Of a stretch of DNA of 64,000 nucleotides, positions 7,804 through 16,965 are shown piece after piece. This stretch comes from JAEZFI01 sp044508215. Its GTDB lineage: Bacteria > Actinomycetota > Acidimicrobiia > Acidimicrobiales > Microtrichaceae. Numbering within the stretch: position 1 is the stretch's first letter; the number at the start of each line of letters is the position of its first letter. Location: positions 1 to 64,000 of the forward strand of contig JBIQID010000001.1 in assembly GCA_044508215.1 (NCBI GenBank). Direction: 5' to 3'. The translations under genes were made by a program, and so were the position numbers. Under the pieces are notes generated by a model, which was not told the origin of the DNA, did not search any database, and worked only from the letters and a program-made list of their open reading frames with translations.

Positions 7804-8670
7804 CTAGCCCAGGCCCCGGCTGTCCTGCTTGAGCGCCGTGTCGACGGTGAGCGCCGAGGCGACCACGAGGCTCAGGAGCGGCTGCGGGATCTGCTGGTGG
7901 ATCTGGACCACGTAGTTGTCGGCGGTGGTGAAGAGCGTCTTGGCGAGGCCCTCCCACGTCTTCGTGATGCGGGCGATCTCGGTCTCGTTCGCGTCACGGA
8001 TGCTGAAGTTCCACGCCCGCCAGTTCTCGGCGTTGATCGAGCCCAGCCGGTGGCCGCCGGCCTCCAGGCCGAACCGGATCTTCCCGATCATGTTCTCCTG
8101 CACGATCCGGCCGATCTCGCCGCCGTCGGGGTGCTCGACCACGATCGTCGACTTGAACACCTTCGCCGGGCGGGTCAGCCGAAGCTGCACCTGGCCGGTG
8201 CGGTCGGTGATCTCGAGGCGGTGCGTCATGAACTGGTCGAGGTTCGTGAGCACCCGCAGCGCCTTCTTCGCTGCCGACTGGCCGACCTGGTTCACGAACG
8301 CCAGCTGCTGGCCGTGCTGGTCGAGGACCGTGTACTGGTTCGTGACCTCGATGAGCTTGGCCTTCTGGCTCACGACCAAGATGGGCTCGCCCCAGAGCGA
8401 CCCGTCGCCCTGCGGGACCGGATCGGTGATCCCGGCGCCCCGGAAGCCGCCGCCCTGCACCATCTCCGCGACCTGCTGCTGGTTGGGGTCGGAGCCGACG
8501 GTGAGCGCGCTGTCGATCGAGTCGCCCAGGTCACGCTGGAGCGGATCGGCGGACTGCACGCCGTGGTCGGCGACCTGGTCGGTCCAACCGGTGCCGTCCC
8601 AGTAGCGGAACTGGTGGCGTCCGGACGGGTCGGGGTACCAGTTCGCCGGGGTTGCATGCGCGTCGGACAT
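7804..8670 (-). CDS. DUF2510 / LURP-one (phospholipid scramblase-like) protein
   Basis: A 288-residue protein. Residues 11-30 form a DUF2510 module (NWYPDPSGRHQFRYWDG), a short tryptophan-rich domain common in Actinobacteria. The rest is a tubby-like LURP-one/phospholipid-scramblase fold, recognisable from its repeating strands (VTNQYTVLD, FKSTIVVEHPDG, NFSIRDANETEIARITKTW) and a C-terminal hydrophobic helix (LLSLVVASALTVDTAL). The family is annotated as scramblase by fold only; bacterial function is not established. The ATG is preceded by a modest AAGGCAG. It is divergent from the acyltransferase gene. Confidence 0.82.
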   Translation of the reverse strand: MSDAHATPANWYPDPSGRHQFRYWDGTGWTDQVADHGVQSADPLQRDLGDSIDSALTVGSDPNQQQVAEMVQGGGFRGAGITDPVPQGDGSLWGEPILVVSQKAKLIEVTNQYTVLDQHGQQLAFVNQVGQSAAKKALRVLTNLDQFMTHRLEITDRTGQVQLRLTRPAKVFKSTIVVEHPDGGEIGRIVQENMIGKIRFGLEAGGHRLGSINAENWRAWNFSIRDANETEIARITKTWEGLAKTLFTTADNYVVQIHQQIPQPLLSLVVASALTVDTALKQDSRGLG

Positions 8671-8818
8671 CAGGGCTGCCTTTCGGGTGGGTCCGGCCGG
8701 GAACGGTAGCCCGGGGGTGCGTCGATTCCATGCGGGCGCTGCTGATCGCGCCCGCTCCCAGCGGCGGTAACGTGGCCGGTCCGACGAACGGTGTGCAACG
8801 GGGGAGTGGCGCGAGCCG

Positions 8819-10132
8819 ATGAAGCTGGTGGACCGCGAATGGGTGTCGAAGGCACCCAAGCTCAGCCACGTCGCGCCGTTCGACGGCATCCGCGGCATCG
8901 GCATCTTCGGCGTGATGATCGGGCACAGCTTCCCGCTCGACACCCTGTCGTACGCCGCGATCGTCGACATCTTCTTCGTGATCTCGGGCTTCCTGATCAC
9001 CACGCTCCTCTTGCAGGAGCACCGCACCCACGGTCGGATCAGCCTCCGGAAGTTCTACGCCCGGCGCACCCTGCGGCTGTTCCCGCTGCTCTACGTGACG
9101 CTCGGCGCCGTCGGCGCGAGCGCTCTCGTGGCGAGGTTCGCAGGTCTCCTCGACGGCACCCACTACACCCTGCGCGAGCTGTTCAACGAGACGCTCGCGT
9201 CAGCGGTGTACATGCACAACATCTTCTACCCGACGCTCGGAGGCGCCTGGTACGGGCACCTCTGGACGTTGTCGGTGGAGGAGCAGTTCTACCTGGTCGT
9301 CGGCGTCACCATGGTGGTGGCCCTCACCCGCGGGGGCATCCGGGGGATCGCAGCGATGCTGGTCTTCGGCATCGCTGTGGTGCAGCTCAGCCGCGGGTTC
9401 GGCATCACCGGCGGGCTCCCCATCCCCGCGATGGGCGCGTGGTTGCAGCGGCCGGACTCGCTGATGATCGGGATGCTCGGGGCGATCATCAACGCGCACA
9501 TCCCCGACCCGATGAGCCCGAGGACGCGGAAGCTCCTGAAGATCGGCGGCTGGATCGGCGCGTTCGGGATCATCGCGTCGGTGTGGGCGTCCACCGCGTT
9601 CGCCCGCAACCAGCTCGGCATCGACCTTCCGTTCTGGCCCGGTGACCCGAACTTCGTCAACAACCCCGACGAGGTCGTCGAGAGCCTCGTGAACCACAGC
9701 GGCTGGCGGATCGACATGGAGCGCTCCTACTGGCTGCAGTGGGGCTTCAGCGTCGCCAGCTGGTCGTTCCTCCTCGTGACCCTGCCGGCGTTCCGGGTGG
9801 CCGAGTGGTGGCCGAACAAGCCGCTCAGCTGGAAGCCGCTCGTGCGGGTGGGCGCGCTGTTCTCCTACGGCCTCTACATCTGGCACTACCCGGTGCAGCA
9901 CTTCACCCGGATGATCCTGGGGACCGTCGACACCGGCAGGGCGGGCGACCACTACCGGATGGACATGCACCCGGTGCTGCAGATCGCGCTCGACTGCACG
10001 TTGCCGTTCCTGCTCGCGGTCCCCACCTACTACCTGGTCGAACGACGAGCGCTCCAGATCAAGGACCGCTTCCAGGTCGACAAGGCGGCGAAGGCGCACG
10101 CCGAGGCGATACGCCTCGCCCGCGAAGGCTGA
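8819..10132 (+). CDS. Acyltransferase 3 family membrane protein (OafA/YrhL-like)
   Basis: A 437-residue integral membrane O-acyltransferase with about ten hydrophobic segments. The N-terminal family motif FDGIRGIGIFGVMIGH contains the conserved His, and RKFYARRTLRLFPLLY is the second family block. Such enzymes acetylate or acylate cell-surface sugars or lipids using cytoplasmic acyl-CoA. A TAACGT -10-like hexamer at 8769-8774 and a GGGGGAG Shine-Dalgarno precede the ATG. It lacks a C-terminal SGNH domain, unlike the gene at the right end of the window. The acceptor is unknown. Confidence 0.9.
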   Translation: MKLVDREWVSKAPKLSHVAPFDGIRGIGIFGVMIGHSFPLDTLSYAAIVDIFFVISGFLITTLLLQEHRTHGRISLRKFYARRTLRLFPLLYVTLGAVGASALVARFAGLLDGTHYTLRELFNETLASAVYMHNIFYPTLGGAWYGHLWTLSVEEQFYLVVGVTMVVALTRGGIRGIAAMLVFGIAVVQLSRGFGITGGLPIPAMGAWLQRPDSLMIGMLGAIINAHIPDPMSPRTRKLLKIGGWIGAFGIIASVWASTAFARNQLGIDLPFWPGDPNFVNNPDEVVESLVNHSGWRIDMERSYWLQWGFSVASWSFLLVTLPAFRVAEWWPNKPLSWKPLVRVGALFSYGLYIWHYPVQHFTRMILGTVDTGRAGDHYRMDMHPVLQIALDCTLPFLLAVPTYYLVERRALQIKDRFQVDKAAKAHAEAIRLAREG

Positions 10133-10167
10133 GGTCGCGTCTGGGCCGGGCCACCCGGCGCCGGTCG

Positions 10168-10214
10168 CGACGATCGCGCGCCCTGCCCGGTCGGGCGGTG
10201 GCGCGCGATCGTCG
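10168..10214. terminator. Bidirectional stem-loop terminator
   Basis: A perfect 15-bp stem (10168-10182 with 10200-10214) encloses a second 5-bp stem GCCCG/CGGGC in the loop. It sits between the convergent acyltransferase and SDR genes. There is no T-run on either side, so it is the U-less type common in Actinobacteria. Confidence 0.75.
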
Positions 10215-10239
10215 AAGCGGTCGGCTCAGCGAGCGGAGA

Positions 10240-11142
10240 TCACTCCGCTGACAGCGTCTTCAGCAGCTTCTGCAGCTCGTCGTTCGGGCCGGCGGGCACG
10301 ATGTAGCCGGTCTCGTCGCGGATCTTCTCGAAGTTGTCGCGGACGTCCTCGACCGAGTGGCCGTTCTTGTACCAGCCCTCGGTGAGGCCGATGAAGAACC
10401 GCGACACCACGCCGCCGGCCACCGAGTAGACCTCGCCGGTCACAGGGCAGTCCTCGTGCGACAGGTACACGACGGTGGGGGTGACCTCCTCGGGGAGGAG
10501 CTTGTCGCCGAACGGGCCGAGCAGGTCCTCGGTCATGCGGGTCTTCGCCACCGGGGCGATCGCGTTCGCCTTGATGTTGTACTTGGCGCCCTCGTTGGCG
10601 AGGACCCGGGTGAAGCCCACCAGGCCCATCTTCGCTGCGCCGTAGTTCGACTGGCCGAAGTTGCCGAGGATGCCCGAGTTCGAGCTGGTGTTCACCACCC
10701 GGCCGTAGCCCTTCTCGCGCATGATCAGCCACGCCGGCTGGGTCACGTAGAAGGCGCCGAGGAGGTGCACCTGGATGACCGGCTCGAGCAGCTCCGGCGT
10801 CATGTTGTGGAAGGTCTTGTCACGGAGGATGCCGGCGTTGTTGATCACGATGTCGACGGTGCCGAACGCGTCCACGGCGGTCTGCACGACGGCCTTGCCG
10901 CCCTCGGCGGTGGCCACCGAGTTGGTGTCGGCCACGGCCTCGCCGCCAGCCGCCTCGATCTCCTCCACGACCAGCTGCGCCGCGCCCTTGTTCTCGCCGC
11001 TGCCGTCGACCGCACCGCCGAGGTCGTTCACCACGACCCGTGCGCCGCGTCGGGCCAGCTCGAGGGCGTGCGAACGGCCCAGGCCACCGCCTGCGCCGGT
11101 GACGATCGCCACCTTTCCGTCGAAACCGAGATCTGCAGCCAT
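10240..11142 (-). CDS. SDR of the MFE-2 / (3R)-hydroxyacyl-CoA dehydrogenase type
   Basis: A 300-residue SDR whose sequence is close to the dehydrogenase part of peroxisomal multifunctional enzyme 2: TGAGGGLGRSHAL near residue 16, then VVVNDLGG, NNAGILRDK, SSNSGILGNFGQSNY and the catalytic YGAAK. This subfamily oxidises (3R)-hydroxyacyl-CoA in beta-oxidation-like pathways. No hydratase domain is attached. AGAAGGGT lies before the ATG. The assignment to fatty acid or steroid side-chain metabolism is by family; neighbours do not specify a pathway. Confidence 0.87.
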   Translation of the reverse strand: MAADLGFDGKVAIVTGAGGGLGRSHALELARRGARVVVNDLGGAVDGSGENKGAAQLVVEEIEAAGGEAVADTNSVATAEGGKAVVQTAVDAFGTVDIVINNAGILRDKTFHNMTPELLEPVIQVHLLGAFYVTQPAWLIMREKGYGRVVNTSSNSGILGNFGQSNYGAAKMGLVGFTRVLANEGAKYNIKANAIAPVAKTRMTEDLLGPFGDKLLPEEVTPTVVYLSHEDCPVTGEVYSVAGGVVSRFFIGLTEGWYKNGHSVEDVRDNFEKIRDETGYIVPAGPNDELQKLLKTLSAE

Positions 11143-11221
11143 GTCGTCGACCCTTCTCTGTCGGGGCTCGGGGATCGGCTGAGACTAGCGACGGCCTGCG
11201 CTCGACCCGCAAGCTGACCCA

Positions 11222-11271
11222 GCTTCGTCCTGCACGGTGCGACAGTTCCGTCGCACGGTGAGTGACAGAAC
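11222..11271 (-). repeat. 50-bp palindromic element, copy B1
   Basis: B-type core. On the minus strand it reads GTTCTGTCAC...GGACGAAGC, with the inner stem GTGCGAC/GTCGCAC. It lies between the 3' end of the polyproline gene and the upstream region of the SDR gene. Confidence 0.75.
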
Positions 11272-11300
11272 CATCGGAGGGAGGCCGCCTCGCCCCGTGA

Positions 11301-11819
11301 TCACCCCGCCGATGGAGGTGGCGGCGGGGGAGGAGGAGGCGGCGGTGGCGGAGGTGCTGCCTCAGACGGAGCCGGCGCAGACGGAGCCGGCGCGACCGGG
11401 TCGCCGTGGGGCGGCGGAGCAGGAGAAGGGTTGACGCCACCGGGTGGGGGCGGCGGAGGAGGCGTTGCCGCACCCGGCGCGGGTGGAGGCGGGGGCGGCG
11501 GTGCTGCTGCGCCGGACGCGACGGCTCCAGGCGGAGGGGGCGGCGTCGGTGCCTCCATCGGGGTGGTCACGAGCCGGAGGTCGCCCAGGCCGGCCTGCGC
11601 CTCGATGGACCGCAGCCCGTCCATGACCCGCTGGCGCTCGCCCTCGTCGGCCGGTCGGCCGCTCGCCTCGAGGTAGGTGATCACCCCGAGGTCACGGAAC
11701 AGCCGCTCGGCGTCGCGGTTGGTGGCTCCCGAACCGCCGAGGCCCGAGCTCGACAGCGCCTCGTCCGCCTTCGCGGCCAGGTCCGACGCCGCCGCCTTCG
11801 CCTTGTCGAGGAACCCCAT
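11301..11819 (-). CDS. Helical protein with long polyproline tail
   Basis: A 172-residue protein. It begins with an amphipathic helix (MGFLDKAKAAASDLAAKADE) and a short folded part (RLFRDLGVITYLEASGR...) similar to small actinobacterial proteins of unknown function. From about residue 95 it is proline/alanine-rich and ends with 14 consecutive prolines before SAG. Runs of this length stall ribosomes and need EF-P in bacteria. GGGAGGG precedes the ATG. It is divergently paired with the AIM24 gene. No signal or membrane segment is present, and the function is unknown. Confidence 0.8.
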   Translation of the reverse strand: MGFLDKAKAAASDLAAKADEALSSSGLGGSGATNRDAERLFRDLGVITYLEASGRPADEGERQRVMDGLRSIEAQAGLGDLRLVTTPMEAPTPPPPPGAVASGAAAPPPPPPPAPGAATPPPPPPPGGVNPSPAPPPHGDPVAPAPSAPAPSEAAPPPPPPPPPPPPPPSAG

Positions 11820-11941
11820 CGTCGCCCTCCCGTGTCGTCCTGCCGGGACACTACCCGGACCGACGACCAAGGCGATCGTGGCGGTAGCGTGCGCCCACCG
11901 CCACGGCGGCACGCCTGCACCCCAAGCGATCGGAGCACGCC

Positions 11942-12673
11942 ATGACGATCCACGGCACCCTGTTCGAGGAGTACCGCGAGAACCAGTCCGAGGACCCCTT
12001 CGTCCTCCAGAACAAGAAGATGCTCAAGGTCAACATGGCCTACGGCCAGATCTGGGCGAAGACCGGCTCGATGGTCGCCTACCAGGGCGACGTCCGCTTC
12101 GAGAACAAGGGCTCGGGCGGCCTCGACAAGATGATCAAGTCGAAGCTCACGGGTGAGGGCGTCGACATGATGAGCTGCACCGGCCAGGGCGAGCTCTTCC
12201 TGGCCGACCTGGCGTCGGAGATCCAGGTCTTCTACCTGGAGAACGACTCGATCTCGGTGAACGGCGGGAACGTGCTCGCCTTCTCCGGCTCGATCGACTG
12301 GGACATCCACCGCGTCCAGGCCCGCGGCGGGATGATGGCCGGCGGCCTCTTCAACGTGGCCCTGCGCGGCACCGGCTACGTGGCGGTCACGACCAAGGGC
12401 GACCCCGTCGTCCTCGACGTGGGAGGTGCGCCCACCTTCGCCGACGCCCAGGCGGTCGTGCTCTGGACCAACGGCGTGTCGATGGACATCCGGGTCGACA
12501 CGGGCGGCCTCAAGTCGCTGATCCGGGGCGGCAGCGGCGAGATGGTGCAGATGGCCTTCGGCGGACAGGGCCACGTGATGGTGCAGCCGTCCGAGTCCGT
12601 GGTGGAGGGAGGCCACCAGGCCACCCAGCAGCAGTCGGGCGGTGGCGGCCTCCTCGGCAACCTCGTGAAGTGA
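11942..12673 (+). CDS. AIM24 family protein
   Basis: A 243-residue all-beta protein of the AIM24/TRAP-like family: VNMAYGQIWAKTGSMVAYQG at the N-terminal sheet, FSGSIDWDI and GSGEMVQMAFGGQGHVMVQP in the C-terminal sheet. A Gly/Gln-rich tail follows. In bacteria this family has no settled function; it is often found beside tellurium-resistance or membrane-stress genes, which are not seen here. It shares a divergent intergenic region of about 120 bp with the polyproline gene. Confidence 0.87.
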   Translation: MTIHGTLFEEYRENQSEDPFVLQNKKMLKVNMAYGQIWAKTGSMVAYQGDVRFENKGSGGLDKMIKSKLTGEGVDMMSCTGQGELFLADLASEIQVFYLENDSISVNGGNVLAFSGSIDWDIHRVQARGGMMAGGLFNVALRGTGYVAVTTKGDPVVLDVGGAPTFADAQAVVLWTNGVSMDIRVDTGGLKSLIRGGSGEMVQMAFGGQGHVMVQPSESVVEGGHQATQQQSGGGGLLGNLVK

Positions 12674-12683
12674 CGAGCCGATC

Positions 12684-13094
12684 GTGGAGCAGCGCCTCAG
12701 CCTGGTGACGCTCGTCGTCTCGGACCTCGACCGGACCCGCCGGTTCTACGTCGACGGGCTCGGCTGGACGCCAGCCATGGACGTGCCGGACGAGGTCATC
12801 ATGTTCCACGTGGGGGAGCGGCTGGTGCTCTCCCTGTGGGACGAGCGGTCGGCCGAAGGTGAGATCGGCCCGGTGTCACGAGGCGGCACCCCACCGTTCA
12901 CGCTCGCCCACAACTGCCGGGACCGCGAGGAGGTCGACGCCGTCCTCGAGGTCGCGCGCAGTGCCGGCGCGACGGTCAGCGACGCGGTCGCCCGCGAGTG
13001 GGGCGGCTACTCCGGCTACTTCTCGGACCCCGACGGCTTCCACTGGGAGGTCGCCCACAACCCCCACCCGATCGGTGGCGTCCTGCTGCCCTGA
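12684..13094 (+). CDS. VOC (glyoxalase/bleomycin-resistance fold) protein
   Basis: A 136-residue metal-binding VOC protein with paired beta-alpha-beta-beta-beta modules: LVTLVVSDLDRTRRFYVDGL in the first half and the C-terminal block GYFSDPDGFHWEVAHNP in the second. GTG start, 10 bases after the AIM24 stop, so it may be co-transcribed. The substrate is unknown; the family includes lyases, dioxygenases and resistance proteins. Confidence 0.85.
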   Translation: MEQRLSLVTLVVSDLDRTRRFYVDGLGWTPAMDVPDEVIMFHVGERLVLSLWDERSAEGEIGPVSRGGTPPFTLAHNCRDREEVDAVLEVARSAGATVSDAVAREWGGYSGYFSDPDGFHWEVAHNPHPIGGVLLP

Positions 13095-13099
13095 CGAAC

Positions 13100-13154
13100 A
13101 TCGCGACTGTCGCGATCGTGCGCGGATTCGGCGCAACTGCGTGACTGTCGCGAT
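13100..13154. repeat. ATCGCGAC/GTCGCGAT palindrome and repeated half beside the gap
   Basis: A perfect inverted repeat (8-nt arms around one T) follows the VOC stop. Its second half, GACTGTCGCGAT, recurs 26 bp further on, at the very edge of the N-run. It may be a terminator or the start of a repeat that broke the assembly. Confidence 0.5.
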
Positions 13155-13254
13155 NNNNNNNNNNNNNNNNNNNNNNNNNNNNNNNNNNNNNNNNNNNNNN
13201 NNNNNNNNNNNNNNNNNNNNNNNNNNNNNNNNNNNNNNNNNNNNNNNNNNNNNN
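13155..13254. other. Assembly gap (100 N)
   Basis: Scaffold gap of nominal length. It hides the 3' end of the acyl-CoA synthetase. Confidence 0.98.
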
Positions 13255-14834
13255 CCGATCGAGTCCACCACCAGGATCCGCTTCGGCGCCTTGTAGGCGG
13301 CGAGGTGCTCCTTGGTGTGCGCGATCAGCGCGTCCTCGTCGATCTCCTGGCCCGGCACCGGCTCCACCACCGCGGTGATCGCTTCGCCGAACTTGTCGTC
13401 GGGCACGCCGACCACGACCGCGTCGTACACGGAGGGATGCTGCTTGAGCACCTCCTCCACCTCCTCCGGGAACACCTTCTCACCGCCGGTGTTGATGCAC
13501 ACCGAGCCCCGCCCGAGGAGGTTGATGGTGCCGTCCTCGGCCACCGTCGCCCAGTCGCCGGGCATCGAATAGCGCTTCCCGTCGATGGTGAGGAACGTGG
13601 CCGCCGACTTCTCGGGGTCCTTGTAGTAGCCGATCGGCGTGAAGCCACGCACCGCGACCCTGCCCTGCTGACCTGAGCCGGGCGCGACGTCCTTGCCCTC
13701 CTCGTCGAGGACCCTGGCGTTCTCTCCGAGGCTGAAGTGTGCCGTCTCGGCCTCCGCCCCAGCAGCGGAGATCGACTGGCCCATGCCGATCGCCTCCGAC
13801 GAGCTGAAGACGTCGATGAGGAGCATGCCCGGGTGGTGGCGGAGCATCGCCTCCTTCACCGGCTCGCTCCACATCACGCCCGAGCTCGTGACGAGCACCA
13901 ACGACGAGAGGTCCCAGCGGTCGGGCTCGGCGTCGAGCGCAGCGACCATCGGCTTGGCGAACGTGTCGCCCACGATCGTGAGCGCTCCCACCTTCCGGCG
14001 CTCGATGGTGTCGAGCATCTCCTCGATGTTCAGCTTCCGGTCCTCGAGGGTCACGACCGAGCCGCCCTGCACCAGGTAGATGTTCGTGACGAACCAGCCG
14101 GTGCCGTGCATGAGCGGGCACGCGGGCATCCCGGCTGCGCCCGGCTCGGTGAGCGCATCGACGATCGCCTCGTAGCCGCCGACGTCGGCGGGGTCCTTCG
14201 TGAGGTTGGCGTTGCCGGTGCCGCACGTGGCGCGGATGAGGTCGTCCTGCCGCCACATCACGCCCTTCGGCATGCCTGTGGTGCCGCCCGTGTAGATCAT
14301 GAGGATGTCGTCGCCGCTGCGGGGGACGGGTCCGCGGGTGGCCTCAGCCGTCGGCGTGGCCATCTCCTCGTACGGCGTGGCCCACGCAGGGCAGGGCCCG
14401 GAGCCGTCGTCGACCCACACCCAGGTCCGCACCTTGTCGAGGCGATCACGGATGTTCTCGATGGTGGGGGCGAAGCTGCCGTGGAAGACGACGGCGACGG
14501 CATCGGCGTTGTCCCACAGGTAGAGGAGCTCGTCCTCCACGTAGCGGTAGTTCGTGTTCACCGGGACGAGCCCCACCTTGTAGCAGGCGTAGGACGCCTC
14601 CATGTACTCGGGGCAGTTGTAGAGGTAGAGGGCCACCTTGTCCTGGTGGCCGGCCCCTGCGGCGAGGAGCGAGGCAGCGAGCCCGTTCGCCCGCTGGTCC
14701 ATGTCCTTCCACGAGATCACCCGCTCGCCGTGGACCAGGGCAGGGGCGTCGGGGAACTTCACGGCGATCCGTTCCCAGAGCTCCGCGAAGTTCCACCCCT
14801 TGGAGAGGTCGGTCTCGACGGTCTGCTGGCTCAT
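13255..14834 (-). CDS. Acyl-CoA synthetase (AMP-forming), 3' end lost in gap
   Basis: 526 residues of an ANL-superfamily ligase that adenylates a carboxylic acid and transfers it to CoA. The P-loop MIYTGGTTGMPKGVMW, the FSSSEAIGM region in the A5 position, SMPGDWATV and GRGSVCINTGGEKVFPEE (hinge) are all present. Sequence stops at APKRILVVDSI, so about 30 residues including the catalytic lysine of the C-terminal domain fall in the gap. AGAGGGGG precedes the ATG. It is divergent from an acyl-CoA dehydrogenase, which supports a fatty-acid or aromatic-acid degradation role. Confidence 0.93.
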
Positions 14835-14937
14835 CTGGCCCCCTCTGGCGCAACGATGTCGGCGCGGCCGGTTCCCGGACGCGTGCGGCGCAGTGTAGCG
14901 AGGCGGGTTCGACACCTCGCCTGGCCCGCACGCTACG

Positions 14938-14943
14938 TAGCAT
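14938..14943 (+). promoter_or_regulatory. Leaderless-type -10 for the acyl-CoA dehydrogenase
   Basis: TAGCAT ends 7 bases before the ATG; TACGTA overlaps just upstream. Confidence 0.45.
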
Positions 14944-14950
14944 CGCCGCG

Positions 14951-16120
14951 ATGGACTTCGATCTGCCGCCCGACGACGATCCTCGCCGTGCTGAGGTCCG
15001 GCGCTGGGTCGAGGAGCACCCGTCCCCGTCGGGCCGGGAGATGGCCGAAGCCGGCCTCGTCGCGCCCCACTGGCCCAAGCCATGGGGGCTCGACGCCGAC
15101 CCGATCCACCAGCTGATCATCGACGAGGAGCTGCGCGCAGCCGGCGTGCGTCGGCCCCAGAACCAGATCGGCATCGGCTGGGCCGGGCCCACGATCGTCC
15201 ACGCCGGGACCGAGGAGCAGAAGGAGCGGTACCTCATGCCGCTCCTCGCCGGCGAGGAGATCTGGTGCCAGCTCTTCAGCGAGCCAGGTGCAGGGAGCGA
15301 CCTCGCCGGCCTGGGGACGAGGGCGGTGCGCGACGGCGACGAGTGGATCGTGAACGGCCAGAAGATCTGGACCTCCAACGCCCAGGTGAGCCAGTTCGGC
15401 ATCCTCATCGCCCGCACCGACCCGGACGTGCCCAAGCACCAGGGCATCTCCTACTTCATCTGCCCGATGGACCTCCCGGGCGTCGAGGTGCGCCCGATCG
15501 TCGAGATGACCGGTGACGCGCTCTTCAACGAGGTGTTCCTCACCGACGTGCGGATCCCGCACGAGCTGCTGGTCGGCGAGGCGAACCGCGGCTGGGGCCT
15601 CGCCAAGGTGACCCTCGGCAACGAGCGGGTGTCGCTCTCCGGCGGCGGCGCGCTCTGGGGGATGGGGCCCGACGCCTTCGACCTGCTCGACATCGTGCGG
15701 CAGCACGGCGGGATCAGCGACCCGGTGCTGCGCGATCGGGCGGCACGCCTCTACGTCGAGGCGGAGATCCTGCGCCTCATCCGGCTCCGCACCGTGTCGG
15801 CGGCCATCAAGGGGGAGCAGCCCGGGCCGGAGGCGTCGATCCGGAAGCTGCTGGCCGACGAGCACGGTCAGGAGATCATGGCCCTGGCGAAGGACCTCGC
15901 CGGGACGGGTGGCATGCTCGCCGACGTCGGTCCGATGGGCGGCCCCGCGGAGCTGTGGCACTACGGCTACCTCTTCGCCCGGGCGCTGACGATCGGCGGC
16001 GGTACCACCGAGGTCCAGCGGAACATCCTCGGCGAGCGGGTCCTGGGGCTGCCGAAGGAGATGGACGTGGAGGAGGGGCGCAGCTGGGCCGAGAGCCGGC
16101 GCACCGCGGCCGGAGGCTGA
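14951..16120 (+). CDS. Acyl-CoA dehydrogenase
   Basis: A 389-residue FAD-dependent acyl-CoA dehydrogenase. FAD/substrate blocks QLFSEPGAGSDLAGL, WIVNGQKIWTSNA and the C-terminal GGGTTEVQRNILGERVLGLP are clear, and the length is normal. The N-terminus (DPRRAEVRRWVEEHPSPSGR) is of the actinobacterial FadE type used on branched, aromatic or steroid acyl-CoAs rather than the short-chain type. The start is leaderless-type. The gene is divergent from the acyl-CoA synthetase and one base ahead of the SDR gene, with which it is likely co-transcribed. Confidence 0.92.
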   Translation: MDFDLPPDDDPRRAEVRRWVEEHPSPSGREMAEAGLVAPHWPKPWGLDADPIHQLIIDEELRAAGVRRPQNQIGIGWAGPTIVHAGTEEQKERYLMPLLAGEEIWCQLFSEPGAGSDLAGLGTRAVRDGDEWIVNGQKIWTSNAQVSQFGILIARTDPDVPKHQGISYFICPMDLPGVEVRPIVEMTGDALFNEVFLTDVRIPHELLVGEANRGWGLAKVTLGNERVSLSGGGALWGMGPDAFDLLDIVRQHGGISDPVLRDRAARLYVEAEILRLIRLRTVSAAIKGEQPGPEASIRKLLADEHGQEIMALAKDLAGTGGMLADVGPMGGPAELWHYGYLFARALTIGGGTTEVQRNILGERVLGLPKEMDVEEGRSWAESRRTAAGG

Positions 16121-16121
16121 C

Positions 16122-16958
16122 GTGAGGGTCCTCGTCACCGGCGCCGGCGGGCTCCTGGGCGGGGTCGTCTGCCGCACCGCACCGGACGGCGTGGAGGTCG
16201 TGGGCGGCGTCCGTACGTCCCCTGCGCCGTCGGGCGTCCACCCGGTGGCGCTGGACCTGAGCTCCGACGAGGCGTGCGATGCGATCGTCGACCTCGCTCC
16301 GGACTCGGTCGTCCACTGCGCCTACGGGAAGAACCACACCGACGTGGTGACCGCGACCACATCGGTCGCGGCGGCGTGCGCCACCCTGGGCGCTGGCCTG
16401 GTGGCCGTCTCGACCGACGCGCTGTTCGACGGTGAGCACGCCCCCTACCGGGAGAGCGATCCGCCCAGCCCTGTGACCGACTACGGCCGGTGGAAGGCGG
16501 AGGCAGAGGGCGTGGTGGCGGAGCGCTGCCCCGACGCTGCGATCGTGAGGACCTCGCTGATCGTGCACCCGGACCCGCCCGACCACGGCCTGCGGTGGCT
16601 CGCCGAGGCGGCCACCCGCGGCGAGCGGGTGACGTTGTTCGACGACGAGGTCCGGTGCCCGGTGATGGCGACCGACCTCGCCGCGGCGCTCTGGGAGCTG
16701 GTGGCGACGCCCGCCGATCGACGTCGCGGCGTGTGGCACGTCGCCGGCCCGCGCCGGATGACCCGCGCCGCGCTGGGCTTCGTGATGGTGGAGCACCTGG
16801 GCATCGCTCGCTCGCTCGTGGACGTGGCGTCTCAGGCCTCGGTGCCGGGGCCACGTCCGCGGGACGTCAGCCTGATCTGCGACCGCATGCTCGCCGAGCT
16901 CGAGGTCCGCCCGCGTGAGGTGGATGCGGCGGCCCTCGCTTCGCCGTGGCGTCCCTGA
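16122..16958 (+). CDS. RfbD-like NAD(P)-dependent sugar/epimerase-family reductase
   Basis: A 278-residue extended SDR related to dTDP-4-dehydrorhamnose reductase: nucleotide loop GAGGLLGG at the N-terminus, STDALFDGEHAPYRESDPP (the RmlD-type STDYVFDG block) and YGRWKAEAE in the YxxxK position. GTG start one base after the acyl-CoA dehydrogenase stop. No other dTDP-rhamnose genes are nearby, so a true rhamnose role is doubtful. Confidence 0.82.
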   Translation: MRVLVTGAGGLLGGVVCRTAPDGVEVVGGVRTSPAPSGVHPVALDLSSDEACDAIVDLAPDSVVHCAYGKNHTDVVTATTSVAAACATLGAGLVAVSTDALFDGEHAPYRESDPPSPVTDYGRWKAEAEGVVAERCPDAAIVRTSLIVHPDPPDHGLRWLAEAATRGERVTLFDDEVRCPVMATDLAAALWELVATPADRRRGVWHVAGPRRMTRAALGFVMVEHLGIARSLVDVASQASVPGPRPRDVSLICDRMLAELEVRPREVDAAALASPWRP

Positions 16959-16965
16959 GCGGTCG

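Noticed and set aside
12876..15083. One long minus-strand frame joining the acyl-CoA synthetase to sequence antisense to the VOC gene
   Set aside because: The join passes through 100 N of arbitrary length; the part past the gap reads antisense to VOC and is not protein-like.
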